Source of the DNA: Bacillota bacterium
GTDB taxonomy: Bacteria > Bacillota > Clostridia > Tissierellales > Sedimentibacteraceae
Assembly (NCBI GenBank): GCA_023453025.1
Contig: JAEXUD010000022.1
Span: forward strand, 1-64,000
Direction of reading: 5' to 3'
DNA length: 64,000 bases
Part shown: positions 50,262 through 58,126 of the stretch, piece after piece
How the letters are laid out: every line of letters starts with the position of its first letter
Numbering within the stretch: position 1 is the first letter of the stretch
Notes under the pieces: generated by a model
What the model was told of the DNA's origin: nothing
Database searches by the model: none
The model's input: only the letters and a program-made list of their open reading frames with translations
Program-made: the position numbers and the translations under genes

Positions 50262-51341
50262 ATGATTAAGACTGACATGAAAAGCTACGGGCTCAGCGAA
50301 AGATTCATTACAGAGTCCGGTATGTATGAAAATATGATTACAGGAAGAGTAACTTCCCAGGATAAAGGTCTGTATAAAGTTGTAACTGAAAACGGTGAAA
50401 AAAAGGCTCAAATTTCAGGCAAGCTTCGTTACAGAACCGTAAACCTGACGGATTATCCGGCAGTGGGAGATTTTGTAATGCTTGATGAAAATGAAGACGG
50501 AAATGCAATTATTCATCATGTATTAACAAGAAAAAGTGCATTTGTAAGAAAAGCAGCAGGAACCTCCAACAATGAGCAGATTGTTGCTTCAAATATTGAT
50601 ACCGTATTTATTTGTATGTCCCTGAACAATGATTTTAACCTGAGAAGACTGGAAAGATACATCAGTGTGGCCTGGGACAGCAAAGCAGTCCCGGTGATAG
50701 TTCTCACAAAATCAGATCTATGCATGGATTTAGAAGAAAAGTTGTCCGAACTTGAAGAAATTGCTTTAAGCGTTGATATTATAGTTACGTCAAGTATGAC
50801 AGAGGATGGATTTCTGTCGGTTAAAAAATATATACAAAACGGAAAAACCGTTGCCTTCATTGGCTCGTCAGGTGTTGGAAAATCAACACTCATTAATAAG
50901 CTGGCAGGCGAAAGCCTGTTTGAAACACAAGACATACGAAACGACGACAAAGGAAGGCATACCACAACCAAAAGAGAGCTTATTTTGCTTCCGACAGGCG
51001 GTATTGTGATAGATACCCCCGGAATGAGAGAGCTTGGTATTGAAAGTGCTGATTTTTCCAAATCATTTGCAGATATCGACCAGCTGTCCCAGCAGTGCAG
51101 ATTCAGTGACTGCACTCACACAAAGGAGCCGGGCTGTGCAGTAAAGGAAGCCATAAAAAATGGTCAGCTTACCGAGGAAAGATTAGCAAGCTACTTTAAA
51201 TTAAAAAAAGAAGCAAAATATGACGGATTGACTTCAAAACAAATAGAAACAAAAAAAATCAACGATATGTTCAAAGAATTCGGCGGAATGAAAAACGCCA
51301 GAAAATATACAAAAAGCAAGACTGATAAAAAAATGTTATAA
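50262..51341 (+). CDS. rsgA: RsgA-type ribosome small-subunit GTPase
   Basis: The 359-residue protein is a circularly permuted GTPase that assists 30S subunit maturation. Order: OB-fold N-terminus (ITGRVTSQDKGLYKVV), G4 VLTKSD, G1 GSSGVGKST, G3 DTPGMRELG, then the zinc motif CRFSDCTHTKEPGC and a lysine-rich tail. Length is normal. It starts at ATG behind AGGAGG, and the RBS is a possible target of the leader switch. A terminator follows at 51348. Confidence 0.95.
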   Translation: MIKTDMKSYGLSERFITESGMYENMITGRVTSQDKGLYKVVTENGEKKAQISGKLRYRTVNLTDYPAVGDFVMLDENEDGNAIIHHVLTRKSAFVRKAAGTSNNEQIVASNIDTVFICMSLNNDFNLRRLERYISVAWDSKAVPVIVLTKSDLCMDLEEKLSELEEIALSVDIIVTSSMTEDGFLSVKKYIQNGKTVAFIGSSGVGKSTLINKLAGESLFETQDIRNDDKGRHTTTKRELILLPTGGIVIDTPGMRELGIESADFSKSFADIDQLSQQCRFSDCTHTKEPGCAVKEAIKNGQLTEERLASYFKLKKEAKYDGLTSKQIETKKINDMFKEFGGMKNARKYTKSKTDKKML

Positions 51342-51347
51342 AACTTA

Positions 51348-51375
51348 TAAAGCCATTGATTTTTCAATGGCTTTA
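51348..51375 (+). terminator. Terminator of rsgA
   Basis: TAAAGCCATTGA-TTTT-TCAATGGCTTTA forms a perfect 12-bp stem. Confidence 0.88.
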
Positions 51376-51439
51376 TGTTGTATTTACATAAAATTCCCGC
51401 AAAATGGCTATATTGAAAAAATAATAAAAAAAATTATTT

Positions 51440-51476
51440 TTGAAATTATGCTGTAATTATGCTATAATTATGTTGT
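51440..51476 (+). promoter_or_regulatory. Promoter with 11-bp tandem repeat, upstream of toxin relic
   Basis: TTGAAA (51440-51445) and TATAAT (51463-51468) are 17 bp apart. AATTATG(C/T)T(G/A)T is repeated three times in tandem (51444-51454, 51455-51465, 51466-51476), covering the promoter, one repeat per helical turn. Only the relic at 51483 lies downstream. Confidence 0.65.
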
Positions 51477-51482
51477 CCTTCC

Positions 51483-51644
51483 ATGTGTCCGTCCTGCACT
51501 GATAATGTACTTGCGATCATGGAATACAGAAAATTAATAGTAAAAAATTATGTTGTTGTTTATTCAGTTAATGAGAAACTAAAATTAATAACTATTTTAA
51601 GAATTTTTTTTGGTCGAAGAAATTATATCAAATACATTAAATAA
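51483..51644 (+). pseudogene. RelE/ParE-family toxin C-terminal relic
   Basis: The 53-codon frame reads MCPSCTDNVLAIMEYRKLIV, then KNYVVVYSVNEKLKLITILR and FFGRRNYIKYIK. This is the C-terminal half of a ParE/RelE toxin (family pattern YRKLxVKNYxVFYxVDExxxxVxIxRxxYGRRNY). The N-terminal half is absent, replaced by AT-rich tandem repeats and stop codons. No ribosome site and no antitoxin gene are seen. It is probably a remnant. Confidence 0.75.
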
Positions 51645-51681
51645 TCAATATACGAAATTTTGGTATTATGATTCCGCTCAA

Positions 51682-51711
51682 AAAAATTGTTCCCGCAACA
51701 TGTGCGGGAAC
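51682..51711 (-). terminator. Terminator of rbs operon
   Basis: GTTCCCGCA and TGCGGGAAC (51689-51711) make a perfect 9-bp stem. On the minus strand it is followed by seven T residues (51682-51688 read as A on the plus strand). Confidence 0.9.
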
Positions 51712-51736
51712 ACATAATTTTTATTAAGCTATTACA

Positions 51737-52639
51737 TTATTTCTTAACTAATTGAAGATCTACAGGCATCATGCTTTCAACCTGTTCTCCGTTCAGAATT
51801 TTCACTGCTGTTTCAACGCCCATAGAACCTATTTCCTTTGGAAGCTGTTCAACTGTTGCTGCCATTTCGCCGCTTTCTACGGCAGCCTTTGCATCATCAG
51901 TGGCATCGAAGCCTACAACCAGGATATCTCTCTTTGAAGCTTTTATGGCTTCTATGGCTCCCAGAGCCATCTCATCATTGTGAGCAAATACTGCATCTAT
52001 CTCCGGCTGAGCCTGCAGGATGTTTTCCATTACCGTCAGTCCCTCTGCTCTGTCAAAGTTTGCTGTTTGTTTTGCAACTACTTCAATATCAGTTCCGCTT
52101 ATTGCTTCATTAAAGCCCTGTCCTCTGTCTCTTGCAGCAGAAGCTCCTGGAATGCCTTCCAGCTCAACAACCCTTCCTTTGCCGCCTAACAGCTCTATGA
52201 CATATTCTCCTGCAAGCTTACCGCCTGCAACGTTATCAGAAGCAATGTGTGATACAACTTCACCGCCGTTAGCACCTCTGTCAAGTGTTATTACAGGGAT
52301 ATTTGCTTTGTTTGCTGCTTCAACGGCACTTTTAACCGCATCAGAATCAGTAGGGTTAATCATAATAACATCAACACCTTGGTTAATTAAATCTTCTACA
52401 TTTGACATTTCTGTTGCAGAGTCATCCTGTGAGTCCAGAGTAACAAGCGTAACGCCTAATTCCTGAGCCTTTGCTTTTGCTCCTGCTTCAAGGTCGACAA
52501 AGAAAGGATTGTTTAATGTTGAAATTGCCAGACCGATGGTCTTCGCTTCCTCATTGGTTACATCTTCATTTGTACTGCAGCCTGTAAACAGTGACAGTAT
52601 CATTATTGTTACAACAACTAAACTCAAAAATCTTTTCAT
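51737..52639 (-). CDS. rbsB: Ribose ABC transporter substrate-binding lipoprotein
   Basis: The ~300-residue protein has a lipobox at LFTGC and the RbsB fold (IGLAISTLNNPFFVDLEAGA; DSQDDSATEMSNVEDLINQG; FAHNDEMALGAIEA). It should bind D-ribose outside the cell. I choose the ATG at 52639, where GGAGG lies upstream. It is the last gene of the rbs operon. Confidence 0.94.
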   Translation of the reverse strand: MKRFLSLVVVTIMILSLFTGCSTNEDVTNEEAKTIGLAISTLNNPFFVDLEAGAKAKAQELGVTLVTLDSQDDSATEMSNVEDLINQGVDVIMINPTDSDAVKSAVEAANKANIPVITLDRGANGGEVVSHIASDNVAGGKLAGEYVIELLGGKGRVVELEGIPGASAARDRGQGFNEAISGTDIEVVAKQTANFDRAEGLTVMENILQAQPEIDAVFAHNDEMALGAIEAIKASKRDILVVGFDATDDAKAAVESGEMAATVEQLPKEIGSMGVETAVKILNGEQVESMMPVDLQLVKK

Positions 52640-52671
52640 AAAATCCTCCAATTATTTATTAATTTTTATTT

Positions 52672-53616
52672 TTATCTTGACAGCTTTTGTTTTCTATCAA
52701 GAAGTACTGCCGCTAATATAACTATACCCTTTGCAACATCCTGGTAATAGGATGGTACCTTCATTAAATTCAGGGCATTGTTCAATACACCGATTATAAG
52801 GGCTCCGATTGCTGTGCCAGCAATTGTTCCGACCCCTCCTGCCATGCTTGTTCCCCCCAGGACAACAGCTGCAATGGCATCAAGCTCATATCCTGCACCT
52901 GCTGTCGGCTGGGCAGAGCCTAATCTTGCCGTAATCAATATTCCTGCCAGAGCCGCCGTCATTCCTGAAATTGAATAAACAAATAATTTGACACGGCTTG
53001 TTTTAATCCCCGAATAAATTGTCGCTTCTTCATTAGAGCCGGTTGCATAAATATATCTTCCTACACGAGTATGGTTTAATATATAGTACGCCAAAATAAA
53101 TACTACTATCATTATGTAAACGGGAATGGGTATAGGTCCGATAAATCCTGTACCGATTTTTCCAAATGCTTCGGATGCACCGGTGCTTCCCGTGCTTATT
53201 GGTCTTCCTTTTGTGAATACAAGAATTAACCCTCTTAACAGTGTCACCGTACCCAAAGTTGCAATAAAGGGCTGCAATCGTCCTGCGGTAATAAGTGTTC
53301 CATTGAGGAAGCCTATAAAGGTTCCTAACATCAAAGCCGCAATTACAACGACAAACACATTTATGCCTGATGAAATCATAGCTGCCGCTATAGCCCCGCA
53401 AAAGCCCAGAACCGAGCCCACCGATAAATCTATACCTCCGATTAATATTGCAAAGGTCATGCCTGTGGCAATTACCGCATTGATGGATGTCTGCCTCAGA
53501 ACAGTCAGAATATTGCCCCATGTCAGAAATCTGGGATTGATAATCGCTACAACAACCGAAGCAGCAAGCAGCACTATTAAGGGCTTATTTTTAAGCAGTT
53601 TTTTAATGGTCGTCAT
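52672..53616 (-). CDS. rbsC: Ribose ABC transporter permease
   Basis: The ~314-residue permease has eight to ten helices and the RbsC core (NAVIATGMTFAILIGGIDLSVG; GGTSMAGGVGTIAGT). The ATG at 53616 comes directly after the stop of rbsA, with AAAGGA upstream. Confidence 0.94.
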   Translation of the reverse strand: MTTIKKLLKNKPLIVLLAASVVVAIINPRFLTWGNILTVLRQTSINAVIATGMTFAILIGGIDLSVGSVLGFCGAIAAAMISSGINVFVVVIAALMLGTFIGFLNGTLITAGRLQPFIATLGTVTLLRGLILVFTKGRPISTGSTGASEAFGKIGTGFIGPIPIPVYIMIVVFILAYYILNHTRVGRYIYATGSNEEATIYSGIKTSRVKLFVYSISGMTAALAGILITARLGSAQPTAGAGYELDAIAAVVLGGTSMAGGVGTIAGTAIGALIIGVLNNALNLMKVPSYYQDVAKGIVILAAVLLDRKQKLSR

Positions 53617-53617
53617 T

Positions 53618-55108
53618 TTACACATCCTTTCCTACGGCAAGTGCCATGATAGCTTCCTGAGTAGCATCTTTTTGTTGTAAAAAGCCGGAAATCTTACCCT
53701 CGTGCATCACCATGATACGGTCACAAATTCCCAGAATCTCAGGTATATCAGAGGATACAACTATAATGCACATACCTTCTTTTTTAAACGTGTTAATTAA
53801 ATCATAGATGTCCTTTCTTGCACCTACATCCACGCCCCTGGTGGGTTCATCCAGTATAAGTATTTTGGGACTGGTATTAAGGTTTTTTGCAATAGATACT
53901 TTTTGCTGATTTCCTCCGCTTAGGTATTTCAGCAATTGATGCGTACCGGCAGTCTTTATGGACATTGTTTCTATATAATTATTTGCCGAAGCCTGCTCCT
54001 TATTTTTATTGATCAAACCAAGAGGACTTGTAAATTTTTTAAGGGAGGACATGGTTATATTGTCTCTCACACTCATATCAGTTATTATTCCGTTGGTCTT
54101 TCTGTCTTCTGAAACATATGCTATTCCAAAATTCAAGGCATCCATAGGAGACAGAATCTTTATTTTTGTACCGTTTAAAAAAATCTCTCCCTTGTACGGA
54201 TAAATCCCGTAAAGCGTCCTCATAAGCTCGGTCCTTGAGGACCCCATCAAACCGGCTACCCCTAAGGTTTCTCCCTGTCTTAATGAAAATGAAATGTCCC
54301 TTATAAATTGGTTTGAAAGGTTTTCCACCCGCAGAACATCCTGCCCTGCTGTTGTTTCAATTCTGGGATATTGCTCGCTTAGCTTTCTTCCAACCATCAT
54401 CTCAATTACTTTATCTTCATCTGTTTCAGGAACAGCTCTTTCACCAATCAACTCTCCGTCTCTCAATACGGTCACATCATCGCATATTTCAAATATTTCC
54501 TGCAATCTGTGAGATATGTATACAATGCTCTTCCCTTCTCTTTTTAAATCATTTATTACATTGAACAATTTTTGTGTTTCGGCAGGTGTCAAAGCACCGG
54601 TCGGCTCATCCATTATAATAACCATTGCATCAATAGAAAGGGCTTTTGCAATTTCAACCAGCTGTTGCTTCCCGACACTTAAATTTCTGACCAGTTCCCT
54701 GGGATTTTCATTCAGCCCCAATTTTTTCAGCCAGTATTCGGAATTTTCATAAAGACTTTTCCAAAGAATCCGTCCCTTGCCTGATATGGGTTCTCTTCCG
54801 AGAAATATATTTTCTCCTATGGACAGGTCCTTAACTAAATTTAACTCCTGGTGTATAATGGCAATTCCGGCTTCCTGGGATGAATGAGTATCATTAAAGC
54901 TGACTTCACTGCCATTCAGATAAATTTCTCCGTCCGTTTTAAGATAAACACCGGTAAGAATTTTCATCAGGGTGGATTTTCCTGCTCCGTTTTCACCTAC
55001 AAGTGCCATAACACGTCCCTTGTAAATATTGAAGTTCACATCTTTTAATACATTAATACCGGAAAAATTTTTCGTAATATGTTTCATCGATACTGCAATG
55101 TCTTTCAA
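53618..55108 (-). CDS. rbsA: Ribose ABC transporter ATPase (two cassettes)
   Basis: The 496-residue protein has two ATPase cassettes. The first shows Walker A GENGAGKST and signature LSVGKQQLVEIAKAL. The second, typical of RbsA, is degenerate in Walker A (GLMGSSRTELM) and carries LSGGNQQKVSIAK. Spacing and overlap with neighbours show an operon. Confidence 0.95.
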   Translation of the reverse strand: MKDIAVSMKHITKNFSGINVLKDVNFNIYKGRVMALVGENGAGKSTLMKILTGVYLKTDGEIYLNGSEVSFNDTHSSQEAGIAIIHQELNLVKDLSIGENIFLGREPISGKGRILWKSLYENSEYWLKKLGLNENPRELVRNLSVGKQQLVEIAKALSIDAMVIIMDEPTGALTPAETQKLFNVINDLKREGKSIVYISHRLQEIFEICDDVTVLRDGELIGERAVPETDEDKVIEMMVGRKLSEQYPRIETTAGQDVLRVENLSNQFIRDISFSLRQGETLGVAGLMGSSRTELMRTLYGIYPYKGEIFLNGTKIKILSPMDALNFGIAYVSEDRKTNGIITDMSVRDNITMSSLKKFTSPLGLINKNKEQASANNYIETMSIKTAGTHQLLKYLSGGNQQKVSIAKNLNTSPKILILDEPTRGVDVGARKDIYDLINTFKKEGMCIIVVSSDIPEILGICDRIMVMHEGKISGFLQQKDATQEAIMALAVGKDV

Positions 55109-55139
55109 TTAATCACCACCCGCTAATTTTTTATATTCA

Positions 55140-55559
55140 TCAGAATGTTACTCCGGATACAAGTATAATGTTAGCAAATGCTTTATATTCGCCGGTTCTT
55201 ATCACCGCCTTAGTACCTGCTGTTCTTTTCTTGAATTCTTCATGGGCGACATATTCAACTTCAATTGCTCTTGATTCTTCTTTTTCGGCAGCTTTTATAA
55301 TTTCCGTTATTTTATTGTTCAATTCAGGGTTACTATGGACTATTTCTTTTGCAAGTATAACTTTTTCAATAAACAGCTCCTCCAGCACCGCAGACAATAC
55401 AGGAATAAATTCCGGCAATCCCTTTACTACCGCAAGATCTATCCTTTGAACTCCTTCCGGAACAGGGAGTCCGCAGTCTCCTATAGTCAGTTCATCCGTA
55501 TGTCCCATTTTACCTATAACATATGAAATTTCAGAGTTTAATAAATTTCCTTTTTTCAT
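55140..55559 (-). CDS. rbsD: D-ribose pyranase
   Basis: The 139-residue protein matches RbsD: MKKGNLLNSEISYVIGKMGH (catalytic His20), GDCGLPVPEGVQRIDLAVVKG, and the C-terminal RTGEYKAFANIILVSGV. It converts beta-pyranose to beta-furanose forms of ribose. There is no rbsK adjacent, so the kinase is encoded elsewhere. Confidence 0.96.
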   Translation of the reverse strand: MKKGNLLNSEISYVIGKMGHTDELTIGDCGLPVPEGVQRIDLAVVKGLPEFIPVLSAVLEELFIEKVILAKEIVHSNPELNNKITEIIKAAEKEESRAIEVEYVAHEEFKKRTAGTKAVIRTGEYKAFANIILVSGVTF

Positions 55560-55585
55560 TCTGCCACCTGCCTTATGATTGGTGA

Positions 55586-56602
55586 TTATATAGAATTTCT
55601 TTCGATTATTTCTGTGTCCAGTGTTATTATTTCTGTTTCCTTAAAATTATTATTTTTCTTATCCGGGTCATTTAAGGTTTCCAGCAATAGCTCCATAGCC
55701 TGGTAACCCATTTGGTAATTAGGCTGCCTTACGGTAGTAAGAGACGGCTCCACAAGTCCTGCCAGATATATGTCGTCAAAACCCATTACACCCACATCAC
55801 CGGGAATACTGTAACCATTTTTCTTAAGCTCCTTAACAGCACCGATTGCAATCAGATCATTGCCGCAAAATATGGAATCAAACTGCCGGTTTTCAGATAA
55901 CAATTCATTAATACCGTCTTTTCCCCATTCAATTTTGTATTCACCGTATTTGACAAGCTTTTCGTCATATACCAGACCGTTGTCTGATAATGCTTTTTTA
56001 TATCCGTCTAATCTGTCCCTGGCTGTGCGTGTCTTTAATGAGCCTGAGAGAAATGCTATGCTTGTATATCCTTTGTTTATTAAATAAGAAACGCCTTTGT
56101 ATGCTCCTTCTAAATTGTTAACCAATACCTTCCCGCAAATTTTATCCGAATAAAAATCTCTGTCGATTAAAATTATGGGAACCTTACATCTTTCCAATAT
56201 TTCAGACATTTTTTCACTGCTGGAAGAATGCGCGATTATTATCCCGTCTGCCATTTTTTTAGTGAGGGATTCAATATATTTTTCTTCCACCTCGAGCTTA
56301 TCGTCGGTATTGCAAAATATAATGCTGTAACCCGATTCATTTGCCTTGTCTTCAGCGCCTCTGGCGATACCGGGAAAAAACGGGTTGGTAATATCAGGCA
56401 GTATTAACCCTACAATGTGAGTTTTTTGAGTTACAAGACTGCCTGCCATTGCATTTGGAACATAGTTATATTTTTTTACCGCATCCAGAACTCTCATGCG
56501 GGTTGCATGAGTAATATTCTTATCTTTGTTATTTAAAATCATCGAAACCGTGGCAATAGATACTCCTGCCTCTTTTGCAATTTCTTTAATAGTAATTTTC
56601 AT
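55586..56602 (-). CDS. rbsR: LacI-family ribose operon repressor
   Basis: The 338-residue protein has a LacI helix-turn-helix (ITIKEIAKEAGVSIATVSM), the hinge VPNAMAGSLVTQKTH, and a periplasmic-binding-type effector domain. It is the first gene of the rbs operon. A TTAAACGTTTAA palindrome lies just upstream. Confidence 0.94.
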   Translation of the reverse strand: MKITIKEIAKEAGVSIATVSMILNNKDKNITHATRMRVLDAVKKYNYVPNAMAGSLVTQKTHIVGLILPDITNPFFPGIARGAEDKANESGYSIIFCNTDDKLEVEEKYIESLTKKMADGIIIAHSSSSEKMSEILERCKVPIILIDRDFYSDKICGKVLVNNLEGAYKGVSYLINKGYTSIAFLSGSLKTRTARDRLDGYKKALSDNGLVYDEKLVKYGEYKIEWGKDGINELLSENRQFDSIFCGNDLIAIGAVKELKKNGYSIPGDVGVMGFDDIYLAGLVEPSLTTVRQPNYQMGYQAMELLLETLNDPDKKNNNFKETEIITLDTEIIERNSI

Positions 56603-56615
56603 ATCGAATACCTAC

Positions 56616-56665
56616 TTAAACGTTTAACTAGATTATAATCCTAAACGGCAAAAAAGTCAATAACA
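56616..56665 (-). promoter_or_regulatory. rbsR promoter and LacI-type operator
   Basis: On the minus strand TTGACT is followed by 17 bp and TATAAT (56632-56637). TTAAACGTTTAA (56616-56627), a perfect 12-bp palindrome of LacI-family type, lies just downstream of the -10 and so covers the transcription start. Confidence 0.82.
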
Positions 56666-56727
56666 AAAGAAAACATTTGCAAGAATATCCATATCTTCCT
56701 TGTCATTTTCGGTATAAATGAAGGGAT

Positions 56728-56770
56728 GTTACTATTCACAATCAAAGTCAAGGTGAAAAATAAGAAAAAA
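56728..56770. mobile_element. Solitary end of the MITE-like element
   Basis: GTTACTATTCACAATCAAAG followed by TCAAGGTGAAAAATAAGAAAAA matches the terminal ~43 bp of the elements at 28340-28590 and 60323-60400. The opposite end is not found downstream, so this is a truncated copy. No target duplication could be assigned. Confidence 0.8.
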
Positions 56771-56855
56771 ATTTGCACAACCTTTTAAAATGATATAAAA
56801 TAATAAATTAATAATATTTTCTGAAATTAATATAAAATAAAATAAGATATGATAT

Positions 56856-56893
56856 AATAAAATAAAATAAAATAAAATAAAATAAAATAAAAT
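56856..56893. repeat. Pentanucleotide microsatellite (AATAA)7-8
   Basis: Seven full AATAA units plus three bases lie in tandem between a TATAAT-like sequence (GATATAATA, 56851-56859) and the gene at 56913. Length changes would shift promoter-to-gene spacing. Confidence 0.9.
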
Positions 56894-56912
56894 TAAAGAC
56901 TGGGTGAGCAGC

Positions 56913-57533
56913 ATGACAAAAATATCGGTTAAAAATTCTGAATATTTTGAAATACGAGATGATGTGAACGAAAAATATTTTGGATGCAATCAGGAGTGGT
57001 ATAAAAAGCCTTGGCAGAGAATGTCAGGCTGCGGACCTACTGTTGCTGCAAATATTATATTATACGGCAGAAAAAATGCAGGATTATGCAAGAGTGAAAG
57101 CATATCACTGATGGACGAGATTTGGGGGCATATCACTCCCACAATGAGAGGCGTCAATACAACAAATATTTTTTATGATGGATTGGTTTCATTTGCGGAC
57201 AGCAAGGGGCTAAAGTTGTTTTATGACGCAGTTGATGTTCCCAAGAAGAAGGAAATACGCCCATCGTTCGATAAGATAGTTTACTTTATTAAAGCTTCTT
57301 TGGATAATGACATTCCGTTGGCATTTTTGAATCTGTGCAACGGGGAAGAAAAATGCCTGGACAAATGGCATTGGGTTACATTGATTTCGTTGGAGTATGA
57401 AGAAGATTTAAGCTCTGTATCAGCAGAAATTCTTGACGAAAGCATCAAAAAAACAATTGATTTGAAGCTATGGTATGATACCACGACACTGGGCGGAGGA
57501 TTTGTTTCATTTTCAATTAATAAGCCTGATTAA
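56913..57533 (+). CDS. Cysteine-peptidase-like protein (C39_2-type)
   Basis: The ~206-residue protein has a Cys motif MSGCGPTVAANIILYGR near residue 40 and a His motif KWHWVTLISLEYE near 160, the order of papain-fold/C39-like domains. No signal peptide is seen. I choose the ATG at 56913, where GGGTGAG lies upstream. The substrate is not known. A microsatellite lies directly in front. Confidence 0.7.
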   Translation: MTKISVKNSEYFEIRDDVNEKYFGCNQEWYKKPWQRMSGCGPTVAANIILYGRKNAGLCKSESISLMDEIWGHITPTMRGVNTTNIFYDGLVSFADSKGLKLFYDAVDVPKKKEIRPSFDKIVYFIKASLDNDIPLAFLNLCNGEEKCLDKWHWVTLISLEYEEDLSSVSAEILDESIKKTIDLKLWYDTTTLGGGFVSFSINKPD

Positions 57534-57547
57534 TACACACTTAAAAT

Positions 57548-57621
57548 CCGGGACGGACTTTTCAATGAACATCCTCTGTACAGCTGACAGATAATCGCTT
57601 CACTGCAAGGTCCGTCCCCGG
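57548..57621. repeat. REP-like inverted pair (CCGGGACGGACTT ... AAGGTCCGTCCCCGG)
   Basis: The two arms at 57548-57560 and 57607-57621 are inverted copies of the window's GGACGGACCTT motif, 46 bp apart. It lies between the cysteine-peptidase-like gene and the glyoxalase-like gene. Confidence 0.75.
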
Positions 57622-57628
57622 AATGCTC

Positions 57629-58015
57629 TTATATTATTTCTGCAAAAATTTCATGTATGTTTCCATCAGGATCGGCAAATAATGCGGTCCTCTGGTTCCA
57701 CGGCATATTTTGCGGAGCCTGCATCGGAACTGCACCCATGGAAGTCAACTGGGAATATGTTAAATCCACATCTTTAACATCATCACACGGAAATGCCAAC
57801 TCAAATGACTGCCCTTCGATGTTCTTCTTATATTCATTGCTGTAATCGTACATAACTTCTCTCATGCATATGGCAAATCTCACACCTTCGTTATCAAATT
57901 CAACATAATTTCCAAGGTCGTTATTTATTTTGAATCCAAGAACTTGGTTATAAAAATTTTTCATTTTGTCCATATCGTCGGTCCAAATAGTAATAAGATT
58001 AATCTTTGCTTTCAT
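57629..58015 (-). CDS. VOC (glyoxalase-like) protein
   Basis: The 128-residue protein has the vicinal-oxygen-chelate layout with two beta-alpha-beta-beta-beta modules: INLITIWTDDMDKMKNFYNQ and YVEFDNEGVRFAIC, then SFELAFPCDDVKD and RTALFADPDGNIHEIF. The typical final Glu is in HEIFAE. Function (dioxygenase, glyoxalase or resistance) is open. GGAGGTGTAAT precedes the ATG. Confidence 0.88.
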   Translation of the reverse strand: MKAKINLITIWTDDMDKMKNFYNQVLGFKINNDLGNYVEFDNEGVRFAICMREVMYDYSNEYKKNIEGQSFELAFPCDDVKDVDLTYSQLTSMGAVPMQAPQNMPWNQRTALFADPDGNIHEIFAEII

Positions 58016-58126
58016 ATTACACCTCCATTTAATTGATATTTTTTTGTTTTATAAAAATATTGTATCAGTTTTCAATCCAATAAACCAGATAAGATTCCTC
58101 ATCATCGATTATTTCTTTTTCCTGAA

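Noticed and set aside
51444..51476. Three 11-bp repeats as a CRISPR-like array
   Set aside because: The units are directly adjacent without spacers, so this is a simple tandem repeat.
56732..56989. 85-codon minus-strand hydrophobic open frame
   Set aside because: Formed by the AATAA repeat and the antisense of the next gene; the LFYFILFYFI pattern is a repeat artefact.
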